64,000 nucleotides of DNA from Novosphingobium umbonatum (GTDB taxonomy: Bacteria; Pseudomonadota; Alphaproteobacteria; Sphingomonadales; Sphingomonadaceae): assembly GCF_004005905.1 (NCBI RefSeq), contig NZ_SACO01000002.1, positions 186,001-250,000 on the forward strand, read 5' to 3'. The position numbers and the translations under genes were made by a program. Positions 45,898-55,289 of the stretch are shown here, one piece after another; the stretch's first letter is position 1; each line of letters opens with the position of its first letter. The notes beneath the pieces are model-generated. The model worked only from the letters and a program-made list of their open reading frames with translations, did no database searches and was not told the DNA's origin.

Positions 45898-48477
45898 CTA
45901 CCACCCCGGCGGCGGCTTCATAGCCGTCGCCGGTTGCGCGCCATTGCTCGCCATACCGATACCTCCCCCACTCCCCTCAATCTCATACTCATCATATTCC
46001 AAGATGGTTGCGCTTACCGTGTAAAAGCGCTGGTTGCGGTTCGGCCCTGTGCCGATCTTGCGCTTTGGCCTCCCGCCATCGCCTGTCACCAGATAGCCCG
46101 CCTTGGTCAGCGCTTCCGCCGCCGCCTTCATGTCAAAGCCTTTCAGGATCTCGGCCCATCCGGCATCATGGAACAGATAGCAGGTCTTGGCCGGTTGAAT
46201 GTCATGCACAAAGCCGAGGCTGGACAGGGAGCGCGCCTCACCAGCCCTTGCGCTGGCTGCGCCTTCGTCATCGTCCAGCCTGTCCCGCACCGTGCCGAAT
46301 CGGGCAAGGTTCTGTTGAATGGCATTGCGCACCGTCACCAGCACTTGCCGATCCTCACGCATCCCCTTGCGCCCGAAACCGATAGCCCATTGGTTGAAAC
46401 AGGCCAGCGCCGCCGCCTTCGCCGTTCCGGCTGGCCATGGCACAACGCCCAGCTTTGCGGCCACTTCCCCCGCCGCAGCCACCGCGCCAAAGCGCAGCGC
46501 CGCCCGATGAATTTGCCCGCTGTCATCCTCTTGCTTGGCCATGGCCACAAAACCCGCCGCCAGCCGCTCCACCTCTTTGCGCCAATGCGCCAGATCGCCC
46601 ACCAAGCCCCGCACAAAGGCAGGACCGGCAAAGCCATAATGCGCCGCGCTGGCGGTTTTGATCGCATCGGAAAAGGCCGCAGGGCTGGCCATTCCATGCA
46701 GCGCTTCCCATGCGCCATAACCGGCCCCTGCATCGGCTGCCATGTCCAGCAAGCGCAACTCTTGCCCCGTCATCGTGCGCTCGGCCCGCTTGGCCGCCCG
46801 CATATGATCGGCCAGCCCGATTTCACCCGTGCTTAGGATCATCACCCGCCATTCGGAGCGCTTGCGCAACGCGCCATCTTGCCTTGCCCGCGCCTTACCC
46901 TGTCCAGCGGCCAGCGAATAAGCCGCCGCGCCCGCCTCTTGGGGGTCAACCAAGGCCAATTCGTCCAAGATCAGCAGCGTTTCGGAATGACCATAGGCCA
47001 CCCCTTCCAGCGCATTGCCGGTGGCGCGCCAGCTAGCGCCAAAGCCCAAAGGACCGCCACCACCCCAGACCGAACCCGCCGCCCATGCCAGCGAGGTCTT
47101 GCCGGTGGAGGATGCCCCGCGAAAGTGAAAGCCGCCCCCTTCCAGACCCAGCCACCCCATGATCGGCCCGACAAAGGCCAGCGCGATTGCAAAGGTAAGA
47201 TTGCGGTTGCCAACCGCCCATTGGCCCAGACTGTTTTGCCAGCCGCCCAAACTGCCCTTCTGGCGATAATGCAACGCCGAGGCCGCGCCATCGAACAGCA
47301 CCGGTTCGGCATCCGGCCCCGCTATCACACCCGAAGGCAGCACGAAGCGCCCCGCATCGATCCAGCCGGTTCGCTCGGCCAACGTCAACCGGCGACTGTG
47401 CTTCACCGCCATCAGGAAGCGGGCAAAGCGTTCGGTCTTGCCTCTGGCGGGATCAATGAACAGACCATCGCCCGCCAATTCGGCCCGCACCGCGCCCGCT
47501 TCCGAAGCCACTTGCGAGCGCTTGATGATCTTGGTTTTGCGTATGCCGTCCCTGTCGTGGAACCGGATAATCAGCGACCAATCGCCGCCGCCAGTGCTCC
47601 TCGCCTCGGCCACCACTTCAAAGGCCTCGGATAGCACGACCATGCGCCCTGCCTCACCATCCTTGCCCGCCTCCTGCCAAAACAGCCCCTCTGGCTCCAT
47701 CGAATAACCATAGGGCAATTCCAGCCTGCCCGCGCTTGCGGATTCCAAAGCATCCGTAACCACCGCCGCTAAATCCAGCCGATCAAATTCCACCGGAAAC
47801 ACATCCGCGCAATCCCAGCCCTGCGGCAAATGGGCGGGCAATGGCACCACCGCTACGCCTTCCGCCCCTGCGGCCTGCACCAGCTTGCGCACCGCCTCGG
47901 CAGCCTCGCGCCCTACGGCATCGGCATCAGGCAGGATCACCACCCGCCGCCCCGCCATAGACGACCAATCGGCCTTGCCCGCCGCCTTGCTGCCCCCGCT
48001 CCAAGTCATCACCGCAAAGTCAGGGAACAGCACCGCCCCTGCCTCCGCTGCCTTTTCCCCTTCCACCAACAAGACCGGCGCGGCTGGCATCGCGGCCAGC
48101 CGGTTCAGCCCATAGAGCGGGCGAGGCACAGGGGCGGCCTTCCATCGCCATGATAACCGCCCAGCCTCACGCCACAGGGTTAGCGGAATGATTTCCTTGG
48201 CCCCGTCTGCCTTGTCGAAGCGGCAAACATAGTGGATCAACCGCCCCGCGCCGTCCCGATAGGACCAAACCTGTGAAGGCCTGCCATGGGTGTTATGCGA
48301 TGACCGAGGGTGAGTCGCATCATCAGGCACAACATCCACCCAATCGCCCGCGCTCTTGTTGGTGGCTTTGTTTTTGCGGATGGCATTGTCGCCTGTGTCT
48401 GCGTTGCCACCTTCGGCAATGGCGCGGGTTATGCCCGCGAATGGGTCTTGGCCCTGCATCGCGTCTTTATCACTCAT
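45898..48477 (-). CDS. Toprim/DUF927 replication helicase-like protein (859 aa)
   Basis: A Toprim-like primase module (VEGEKAAEAG at 138-147 and LPDADAVGR at 182-190) is followed by a DUF927 helicase-like ATPase with Walker A GASSTGKTS (454-462) and LLILDELALVD as Walker B. The C-terminal part carries a winged-helix-like region (AAAEALTKAGYLV). Such proteins drive replication of P4-like and satellite elements. The start at 48477 overlaps the previous stop as ATGA. It is the replication core of the element. Confidence 0.85.
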   Translation of the reverse strand: MSDKDAMQGQDPFAGITRAIAEGGNADTGDNAIRKNKATNKSAGDWVDVVPDDATHPRSSHNTHGRPSQVWSYRDGAGRLIHYVCRFDKADGAKEIIPLTLWREAGRLSWRWKAAPVPRPLYGLNRLAAMPAAPVLLVEGEKAAEAGAVLFPDFAVMTWSGGSKAAGKADWSSMAGRRVVILPDADAVGREAAEAVRKLVQAAGAEGVAVVPLPAHLPQGWDCADVFPVEFDRLDLAAVVTDALESASAGRLELPYGYSMEPEGLFWQEAGKDGEAGRMVVLSEAFEVVAEARSTGGGDWSLIIRFHDRDGIRKTKIIKRSQVASEAGAVRAELAGDGLFIDPARGKTERFARFLMAVKHSRRLTLAERTGWIDAGRFVLPSGVIAGPDAEPVLFDGAASALHYRQKGSLGGWQNSLGQWAVGNRNLTFAIALAFVGPIMGWLGLEGGGFHFRGASSTGKTSLAWAAGSVWGGGGPLGFGASWRATGNALEGVAYGHSETLLILDELALVDPQEAGAAAYSLAAGQGKARARQDGALRKRSEWRVMILSTGEIGLADHMRAAKRAERTMTGQELRLLDMAADAGAGYGAWEALHGMASPAAFSDAIKTASAAHYGFAGPAFVRGLVGDLAHWRKEVERLAAGFVAMAKQEDDSGQIHRAALRFGAVAAAGEVAAKLGVVPWPAGTAKAAALACFNQWAIGFGRKGMREDRQVLVTVRNAIQQNLARFGTVRDRLDDDEGAASARAGEARSLSSLGFVHDIQPAKTCYLFHDAGWAEILKGFDMKAAAEALTKAGYLVTGDGGRPKRKIGTGPNRNQRFYTVSATILEYDEYEIEGSGGGIGMASNGAQPATAMKPPPGW

Positions 48478-48812
48478 GCCCATGGAGACACCCCCAAGGA
48501 TTGCGCCAGCCGAATGGCGGCTTCCCGTTGCGGAAGGCCGGACACAAAGGCGGCGAGGCTCACCAGATCACCCCCACCATCGCCTGTTGCAAAGTCTGCC
48601 CAGCGCCCGTTCAGAATATTGACCTTGGCGCTGCCAAACCGCTTGTCAGGCCGCAGCGGGTTGCGGAAGGCATATTCATGCCCTTCCAATCGGCCATCGG
48701 GCAGGAGGCCGCGCACCACGCCCAGCGCGTTACGCAAAGCTGCCCGATTGATTGCGGCAAAATCGACACGGCGCAGCCTGTCCGGCTGGCCTCCGCTATA
48801 CAGGCCGCTCAT
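48474..48812 (-). CDS. Small primase-like accessory protein (112 aa)
   Basis: The ATG at 48812 overlaps the AlpA stop (ATGA), and its own stop overlaps the helicase start. The sequence VDFAAINRAALRNALGVVRGLLPDG, then NILNGRWADFATGDGGGDLVSLAA, resembles the N-terminal zinc-ribbon region of P4-type primases (the W-x-D-FATG-x-GGDLVSL motif). The expected Cys pairs are missing, so it is a degenerate or metal-free version. It is inferred to assist the helicase in primer synthesis or template choice. Confidence 0.75.
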   Translation of the reverse strand: MSGLYSGGQPDRLRRVDFAAINRAALRNALGVVRGLLPDGRLEGHEYAFRNPLRPDKRFGSAKVNILNGRWADFATGDGGGDLVSLAAFVSGLPQREAAIRLAQSLGVSPWA

Positions 48813-49021
48813 GCGGTGGCTCCATATTGCGAAGTGGATTGGCACGCGCCTGCCTCGGCCCATGCGTCCAGATCGGCCACACGATAGCGGATGCTGCGCC
48901 CCGCAATGCGCAAGTAGCGCGGCCCATTGCCGGAAAGCCGCAGCTTTTCCAGCGTCGATTGCGAGACGCCGAGAAACGCCGCCGCCTCGCTTGTTTTCAT
49001 CAGGGGGATATTGCCTGCCAT
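48809..49021 (-). CDS. AlpA-type excisionase/transcriptional regulator (70 aa)
   Basis: A MerR-like winged helix-turn-helix (LMKTSEAAAFLGVSQSTLEKLR, then GPRYLRIAGRSIRYRVADLDAWAE) matches the AlpA/DNA-binding-protein family. In related elements AlpA acts as an excisionase or switches on integrase. It leads the replication operon and overlaps the next gene. The ATG at 49021 is the preferred start; a longer frame to 49069 has no better ribosome site. Confidence 0.85.
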   Translation of the reverse strand: MAGNIPLMKTSEAAAFLGVSQSTLEKLRLSGNGPRYLRIAGRSIRYRVADLDAWAEAGACQSTSQYGATA

Positions 49022-49088
49022 AGACTGAAAGCCTCTTCTTTCGAGTGAGGCCCTTTCAAATAGCGGCAATCAGGCGGCGGTCATCAAG

Positions 49089-49835
49089 TCATCTGTAACC
49101 CATTGCGGGCAATCCGATGATCGAAGGGTTACAGATTTTTTTCTTCAACGCCTTCTTGATACTAACCCGCAAGGCCTTTGGATCGCCAAAAACCTCCCTG
49201 TATTCAGGTACTTTCAAGACCAATGCGCAATATGCATGCAGCGCTCCGGTCTCTTTGGCGCCCAAGGGAATAGCATGGCCCGCCAAGGCTATTCCCACAT
49301 GATTTATAAGGTGCGTCAGAGGCGCGAATTTCGCCTTTCCAATTTTGACCAGCTTATCAGCCGCTCCCGCCGCATCACCGGCATCACTTGCCAAGGTGTC
49401 CAGCAAGTCTTCCAAGGCCGGTAGCTCATCCAACCAGCGGCCCCGCCTCCTTGGTCCATCCCGATAATTATATATCAGAAGCGACCGCTCTTCAGGGCCA
49501 AGGGCGTCAATGTAAGCCTTAAGCGCAGATGCAGCCCTGGTCAGATCCTCCAACTTGCGCCGCGCTTCCTTCGCTGGGAACGCTTGGAAGGTTTCAGCCT
49601 GTTCGTTTACTGCGAAAGCACAGGCATCAGTTACCTTGCAACAGAGGTCTATAAACAACCGGCGCGAAAAGCTTGGGTAACCTTTGGCCCCGACCAATCG
49701 CCTGCCAAGTTCCTTGCGGGCAAATTCAACATGGAGGTGTGAGAGCGGAAAGCGCGCTTCATGCTCCGCTCTATAGCCCAGCCACGATTGCACATCAGCG
49801 TCGGTAATCGGCTTGGCCTGCCCCTTTGCCGTCAT
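49089..49835 (-). CDS. Element-encoded hypothetical protein (248 aa)
   Basis: I cannot assign a family. The protein is basic and helical, rich in Lys/Arg and Leu, without signal or membrane segment. The C-terminus (ALRVSIKKALKKKICNPSIIG) could bind DNA. It is the first gene of the minus-strand element operon and lies next to the iterated motifs at 49913-50027, so a replication initiator or partition role is possible; this is inference. Confidence 0.65.
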   Translation of the reverse strand: MTAKGQAKPITDADVQSWLGYRAEHEARFPLSHLHVEFARKELGRRLVGAKGYPSFSRRLFIDLCCKVTDACAFAVNEQAETFQAFPAKEARRKLEDLTRAASALKAYIDALGPEERSLLIYNYRDGPRRRGRWLDELPALEDLLDTLASDAGDAAGAADKLVKIGKAKFAPLTHLINHVGIALAGHAIPLGAKETGALHAYCALVLKVPEYREVFGDPKALRVSIKKALKKKICNPSIIGLPAMGYR

Positions 49836-49912
49836 CTAGACCTGCCCCTCGGTTGGCTGGCAGGGAGGGGCACCACAAGCGCGGGAAAAATGGCCTGTGC
49901 ATCGGCTCAAAT

Positions 49913-49955
49913 CTGTTCCCAATGATCCCAAGGACAGCAATAGGCTTGGGAACAG
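49913..49955. repeat. 10-bp inverted repeat with internal TGATCCCAA
   Basis: CTGTTCCCAA and TTGGGAACAG form perfect 10-bp arms with a 23-nt spacer. The same decamer occurs once more at 42497-42506. It is a candidate binding site or iteron of the element. Confidence 0.7.
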
Positions 49956-50448
49956 TCCACCAAGGCGCAAAACCTCGGCAGATTGTGCTTTATGTGCTGT
50001 GTGTTCCCATATTCCCATTGATCCCAATATAAACAAGGCTCCCCGCTGCGCCAGCAAAGCAGGGGGAAATAATCAGCAGAAATTCAGGCCATGAAGGACC
50101 GGAGAAACCCCCAATCAATTATGCCCTGAATCGACCAGAAAACCGGCTGGCGCGATGAAAACCTAGAAGAGCAACGGTCCAAAACATCCAAGCCAGCGCT
50201 CGCCATCACTGCACGGCTCATAGGCCATCGCGGCTCAAAAACTCTGCCGCGAAAGAAAAAATCCCTGAATGGGGGGAATGCCGGTGTTCGGGCAGGCCAA
50301 AGCCCCAAGTTTCACCTACCCCCCCTATGGCCTGCCAGCGCGCCCGCTGGATGCCATGAAATGCCGCGCGCGTGTGGCTCCCTTCACCCTCTCCCCCGCG
50401 CGATTCCAGAACGGCCAGCACCAAACCCCGCCCGCGAAATCGCGCGCG

Positions 50449-50470
50449 TTGATTGCTATGTGCTTGCTAG
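50449..50470 (+). repeat. Right candidate integrase arm site
   Basis: TTGATTGCT-ATGTGCTTGCTAG, the same as the left site at 41034-41065 without its middle 10-bp block. It lies 55 bp inside the right repeat. Confidence 0.6.
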
Positions 50471-50525
50471 AGCGCATAGGCCAGCCCCGGAGGGTGTTTG
50501 GATTTCAGCTAAGTTGTTGATTTTA

Positions 50526-50601
50526 TGGTGAGCCCAGCTGGATTCGAACCAGCGACCTACTGATTAAAAGTCAGTTGCTCTACCGACTGAGCTATGGGCC
50601 C
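50526..50601 (-). tRNA. tRNA-Lys (anticodon TTT), integration target
   Basis: A complete 76-nt cloverleaf on the minus strand: GGGCCCA acceptor, D-arm GCTC-GAGC, anticodon loop CTTTTAA, T-arm CTGG-TTCGAAT-CCAG and encoded CCA. Its last 51 bases (50526-50576) are the right attachment site, so insertion of the element keeps the gene functional. Confidence 0.97.
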
Positions 50602-50630
50602 CCATGGGGGAGGCCTGAAGCAAAGCGCGT

Positions 50631-51148
50631 TCAGGCGTCGGGTTGGGGGTCTCTAGGGGCAGTCTGGGCGCGGGTCAAGCGTCTGTTTAGCTGACGCAGC
50701 GTAAAACCTGTTACCGGATCGCGCCAATTGGGCGCAATCGCGCTGGCAGGCCCCAAAACAAAGCTGCGTTGGCGGAAAAGGCGATGTGGCACTTGCAAAT
50801 CGGGCGCGCGCCATAGCCCCCCTCCCCACAACACAATATCCAGATCCAGCACCCGCGAGGCCCAGCGCTGGGCGCGCTTGCGGCCAAACGCCCGCTCGAT
50901 CCGCTTTAACAAGGCCAGCATGGCAGGCGGCGACATATCGCTACGCACCAGCGCCGCGCCATTGGCATATTGGCGCAAGGACGGGCCAATCGGCGCGCTG
51001 CGGATCACCGGCGCCACCCGCTCCACCCTTACCCCAGCCGTCTCCAACGCCGCCACGCCCGCCATCAGCACCCGTTGCGGGGCGCCATGGCGATGGTGGC
51101 GGACATTGCTGCCCAGCGCGATCAGATAGAGGTCAGATGTCCTACGCC

Positions 51149-51152
<4 letters not shown>
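50631..51152 (-). CDS. folK: 2-amino-4-hydroxy-6-hydroxymethyldihydropteridine pyrophosphokinase (173 aa)
   Basis: HPPK fold with LIALGSNV at the N-terminus, RIERAFGRKRAQRWASR and LDLDIVLWGG, then VPHRLFRQRSFVLGP, the conserved substrate and ATP loop. It transfers pyrophosphate from ATP to the pterin in folate synthesis. It overlaps the upstream carbon-nitrogen hydrolase gene by ATGA. Confidence 0.93.
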
Positions 51153-52009
<857 letters not shown>

Positions 52010-52110
52010 GGCCCGCATCCCTATTGCCCCCGCGCCCCAAAGTCCACCATTGCGATGCGGGGACGAGGCCCTATCTAGGCCCTATGATCGAAATTGCGAA
52101 GGACCAAGCC

Positions 52111-52656
52111 ATGGCCGAACCCACCCAAGCCCAAGCCATTCTAGCCGGAGGCTGCTTCTGGTGCACCGAGGCAGTGTTCCGCCAATTGGCGGGCGTCACC
52201 AATGTGGAAAGCGGCTATCTGGGTGGCACAGTGCCCCACCCCACCTATAAGCAGGTGTGCAATGGCGACACCGGCCATGCCGAGGCCATCCGCATCACCT
52301 ATGATCCTACGGTGCTGTCCTATGGCGATCTGCTGGACGTGTTTTTCGTCACGCATGACCCCACGCAATTGAACCGCCAGGGCAATGACGTGGGCACCCA
52401 ATATCGCAGCGCCATCTTCCCGCTCGACGACGCCCAGCGCGCGGAAATCGCCCCCGCCATCGCCCGCGCTCAGGCGGACCGCGATGCGCCCATCGTCACC
52501 ACGGTGGAAGGCCCGGCGCAATGGTATCCCGCCGAGGATTACCATCAGGACTATTGGGTGGGCGAAGGCCAGCGCAACCCCTATTGTCTGGCCGTTATCC
52601 CGCCCAAGCTGGCCAAATTGAAGAAAGGCTTTGGGGACAAGATGAAGGGGGCCTGA
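52111..52656 (+). CDS. msrA: Peptide-methionine (S)-S-oxide reductase (181 aa)
   Basis: The catalytic motif GGCFWCTE holds Cys15 and Cys18. Further MsrA motifs are ESGYLGG, PTYKQVCNGDTGHAEA, FFVTHDPTQLNRQGNDVGTQYRS and AEDYHQDYW. It repairs oxidised methionine. The ATG at 52111 has AAGGA nine bases upstream and was preferred over 52084. It converges with rsmB six bases away. Confidence 0.95.
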   Translation: MAEPTQAQAILAGGCFWCTEAVFRQLAGVTNVESGYLGGTVPHPTYKQVCNGDTGHAEAIRITYDPTVLSYGDLLDVFFVTHDPTQLNRQGNDVGTQYRSAIFPLDDAQRAEIAPAIARAQADRDAPIVTTVEGPAQWYPAEDYHQDYWVGEGQRNPYCLAVIPPKLAKLKKGFGDKMKGA

Positions 52657-52662
52657 TCCCCC

Positions 52663-53910
52663 TTATTTCTTCCAGCGCGCCACGAAAAATCCGTCCAACC
52701 CGCCATGTTCAGCCAGATTGGCGGGATCGGAGCGCAGCCAGCCTTCCGGCGTGGGGGTCAGGCCTTGGGGCAATTCCTCGGCGCGGATCGGGTCAGGCGT
52801 CAGCGCCACTTGCGCGGCCTGATCCTCGCCCTCCTCGCGCTCCAGCGAGCAGACGGCATAGACCAGCACCCCGCCGGGTTTCAGCCAAGCGGCGGCCCGC
52901 TCGATCAGTTCGGCCTGCAAGGACGCCATCTCGCCAATCTGGCGCGAGCCAATGCGGTGCAGCACATCGGGGTGGCGGCGGCAGGTGCCGGTGGCGGTGC
53001 AGGGCGCATCCAGCAGCACCGCGTCAAACAGAGAGTTCGGGCTCCATTCCCGCGCATCGCCCGAAACCAGTTCGGCAGACAGGCCCGTGCGCGCCAGATT
53101 AGCCCCCATCCGCTCCAGACGGCGCGGGCTGGAATCGAGCGCCGTCACCTGCCAGCCCGCAGCGGCCAATTGCATCGTCTTGCCACCGGGCGCGGCGCAA
53201 ACATCCAGCACGCGGCGCGCAACGCCATCCGCGCCCACGCCCTCACCCAACAGGCGCGCAGGGATAGACGCCGCCAGATCCTGCACCCACCAGCCACCTT
53301 CCTCGAAACCGGCAAGTCCCTCCACCGCCTCACCCCGCGCCAGACGCAGGTGCAAAGGCGCTAGGGCCGTGCCTTCGGGTGCCACCGCCCCCGCCTTCAG
53401 GCTGAGGTCCAGCGGCGGCGGCACGGCAAGGCCAGCGGCAATCGCGCGCGCCCGCTCGCCCCAGCGCTGCGCCACCGCTTCGGGCAGGGTCGGCGCATCG
53501 GGCAGACTCGCCCCGCCGCGCACCAGAGCGGAAAACACGCCATGGGCCAACCGGCGCGGACCACCCTGCAACAGTTCCAGCCCTGTCGAGATCACCGCAT
53601 GGGGCGGGGTTTCCAGCCGCAGCCAGCCCGCCAGCATCAGTCGCAGCACCGCGCGCGGCTTGGCATCATCGGGCAGGATCTGCCGCGTGGCCGAATCGAT
53701 CATCGCGTCCAGATCCACCATCCAGCGCAGAGCCTCGCCCGCCAGCGCCCGCGCCAAAGCCTTGTCCGCCGGATGGCGCAGGCCCGAAAGCGCGGAAACC
53801 CCTGCATTCTCCAGCGTCTCGCCCCGCCGCAAAACGGCATCCATCAAACGCAGGGCGGCACGACGCGCGGGAACACCGGCGATCTCTTCTTGGTTCTGGT
53901 CAGGGTTCAT
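52663..53910 (-). CDS. rsmB: RsmB/NOP-family rRNA cytosine-C5 methyltransferase (415 aa)
   Basis: An N-terminal NusB-like domain (residues 10-130) is followed by a SAM domain with LDVCAAPGGKTMQLA, LLDAPCTATGTCRRHPD and the second catalytic Cys in VYAVCSLE. The two Cys are the hallmark of m5C RNA methyltransferases. It probably modifies 16S rRNA (position 967 in E. coli numbering), though other RNA targets are possible for the family. Confidence 0.92.
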   Translation of the reverse strand: MNPDQNQEEIAGVPARRAALRLMDAVLRRGETLENAGVSALSGLRHPADKALARALAGEALRWMVDLDAMIDSATRQILPDDAKPRAVLRLMLAGWLRLETPPHAVISTGLELLQGGPRRLAHGVFSALVRGGASLPDAPTLPEAVAQRWGERARAIAAGLAVPPPLDLSLKAGAVAPEGTALAPLHLRLARGEAVEGLAGFEEGGWWVQDLAASIPARLLGEGVGADGVARRVLDVCAAPGGKTMQLAAAGWQVTALDSSPRRLERMGANLARTGLSAELVSGDAREWSPNSLFDAVLLDAPCTATGTCRRHPDVLHRIGSRQIGEMASLQAELIERAAAWLKPGGVLVYAVCSLEREEGEDQAAQVALTPDPIRAEELPQGLTPTPEGWLRSDPANLAEHGGLDGFFVARWKK

Positions 53911-54027
53911 CGGCTGCCCTTAAAGCATGAAGGCCAAAAGTGGGAGCCGGTTTTTGCCGCCCATCATGCGCCAACGACCAGAGGTGCATCTTGCATTCGG
54001 GCGCCACTGCGCGCATTTGACTTGGCC

Positions 54028-54207
54028 ATGAGCGAAAAACCCCTCCAGCGAGCAACCGAGCGCCCCGCCAGCTTCACCAAGCCCGCGCATTGGAGCAATG
54101 ACCCTGTGCCCGCGCCCGCCGCGCCCAAGGACGAGGAAGACCCCGAGGGCCTTTCCCCCACCCGCTATGGCGATTTCACCCGCAAGGGGATTGCGTGGGA
54201 TTTCTGA
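54028..54207 (+). CDS. DUF1674 (SdhAF4-like) small protein (59 aa)
   Basis: The C-terminal motif PTRYGDFTRKGIAWDF matches the DUF1674/SDHAF4 family, which in mitochondria helps flavinated succinate dehydrogenase subunit A mature. The N-terminal half is Pro/Ala-rich. Start ATG at 54028, stop at 54207. It lies alone between rsmB and hemH. Confidence 0.85.
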   Translation: MSEKPLQRATERPASFTKPAHWSNDPVPAPAAPKDEEDPEGLSPTRYGDFTRKGIAWDF

Positions 54208-54226
54208 TCCCTCAGGCCCAAACTCC

Positions 54227-55273
54227 TCAGGCCCAGCCCCCTAACTCCCGCCGGACCAGCGCCTCGATCATCTCCATCCCCGCCTCACGCGCATTGAGGC
54301 ATTCCAGCACGGCGTAATCCTTTCCGCCCGCCTCCTCGAACACTTCGCGCCCACGGATGGCCAGTTCCTCCAGCGTTTCCACGCAATCGCTGGAAAATCC
54401 GGGCGCGGCAATCGCCAGAGAGCGCACACCCTCTCCCGCCAGCTTGGCCAACACATCCTCGGTCGAAGGCTCCAGCCATTTGGCGCGGCCAAAGCGCGAC
54501 TGGAACGAGGTTTCCACCCGCACATCGGGAAATTCCGATGCCAAAGCCGCGCCCAGCAGGCGCGCCGTCTTGCGGCATTGGCAATGATAGGGGTCGCCCA
54601 GATGCAAAGTGCGTTCGGGCATGCCATGGAAGGATAGCAGCAGCACTTCCGGCTTGAAGGCCAAAGCACGCAATTGCGCCGCCACATCCTTGCGCAAGGC
54701 CTCGATATGCGCGGCATCGTCATAATAGGGCGGCAGGGTGCGGATCGCCGGTTGCCAGCGCATCGCGGCCAAGGCTTCGCCCAGCTTGTCGATCACGCTG
54801 GCGGTGGTGGCGCCCGAAAATTGCGGATAGAGCGGCGCGACCAGAATACGGTCGCAACCGGCAGCCTTCATCTTCTCCAGCACAGCGGGGATCGAGGGCT
54901 GGCCATAGCGCATCGCCCAATCGACCACCACGCCATCGCCCAAGTGCGCCTGCAAAGTCGCCGCCTGCGCCTTGGTGTGAAAGGCCAAGGGCGATCCATC
55001 CTTGGTCCAAACCTGCGCATAGGCATGGGCCGATTTGGCAGGCCGCGTGCGCAGGATGATGCCATGCAGGATCAGCCACCACACAGGGCGCGGAATTTCC
55101 ACCACGCGCCGGTCCCACAGGAATTCGGCCAGGTAGGTCCGCACCGCAGCAGGCGTCGCCGCCTCTGGCGTGCCCAGATTGACCAGCATCACGCCAACCT
55201 TGCCAAACGACACAGGCGGATGGCTGGCGGGCAGATTGGCATCAGGCGTCATCAGGCGTTTCCTATTCATCAT
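54227..55273 (-). CDS. hemH: Ferrochelatase (348 aa)
   Basis: It has VMLVNLGTPEA, APLYPQFSGATT, LLLSFHGMPERTLHLGDPY (the signature with the metal-binding His) and SFQSRFGRAKWLEP with AIAAPGFSSDCVETLEE. It inserts Fe(II) into protoporphyrin IX to make haem. The start lies three bases after the upstream oxidoreductase stop, within a 14-bp tandem duplication; the next Met codons (55270, 55252) are alternative starts. Confidence 0.95.
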   Translation of the reverse strand: MMNRKRLMTPDANLPASHPPVSFGKVGVMLVNLGTPEAATPAAVRTYLAEFLWDRRVVEIPRPVWWLILHGIILRTRPAKSAHAYAQVWTKDGSPLAFHTKAQAATLQAHLGDGVVVDWAMRYGQPSIPAVLEKMKAAGCDRILVAPLYPQFSGATTASVIDKLGEALAAMRWQPAIRTLPPYYDDAAHIEALRKDVAAQLRALAFKPEVLLLSFHGMPERTLHLGDPYHCQCRKTARLLGAALASEFPDVRVETSFQSRFGRAKWLEPSTEDVLAKLAGEGVRSLAIAAPGFSSDCVETLEELAIRGREVFEEAGGKDYAVLECLNAREAGMEMIEALVRRELGGWA

Positions 55274-55289
55274 GGCCTATTCATCATGG
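55262..55289. repeat. 14-bp tandem duplication across a stop/start junction
   Basis: CCTATTCATCATGG occurs twice head to tail (55262-55275 and 55276-55289). On the minus strand the first-read copy gives the oxidoreductase end GHDE-stop. The second copy, in another frame, gives the hemH start (MMNR). Confidence 0.9.

Larger units (their letters stand above)
49836..50525. other. Non-coding region with iterated motifs, right side of the element
   Basis: In 690 bp no gene is supported. It holds CTGTTCCCAA (49913-49922) and its inverse TTGGGAACAG (49946-49955), plus TGATCCCAA at 49923-49931 and 50019-50027. The right copy of the arm site is at 50449-50470. This looks like an origin or control region of the element. 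Confidence 0.6.
40892..50576 (+). mobile_element. Integrative element in tRNA-Lys(TTT), 9.7 kb, P4/satellite-like
   Basis: Perfect 51-bp direct repeats (40892-40942 and 50526-50576) bound the region; the right copy is the 3' half of an intact tRNA-Lys. Inside are a tyrosine integrase, an AlpA-like regulator, a small primase-like gene, a Toprim/DUF927 helicase, a 248-aa orphan and a GH3 glycosidase. No capsid, tail, relaxase or conjugation genes are visible, so movement probably depends on a helper or is only excision and reintegration. Confidence 0.9.

Noticed and set aside
45714-45923. 69-aa plus-strand frame upstream of GH3
   Set aside because: No ribosome site, no recognisable motif and overlap with the helicase 3' end.
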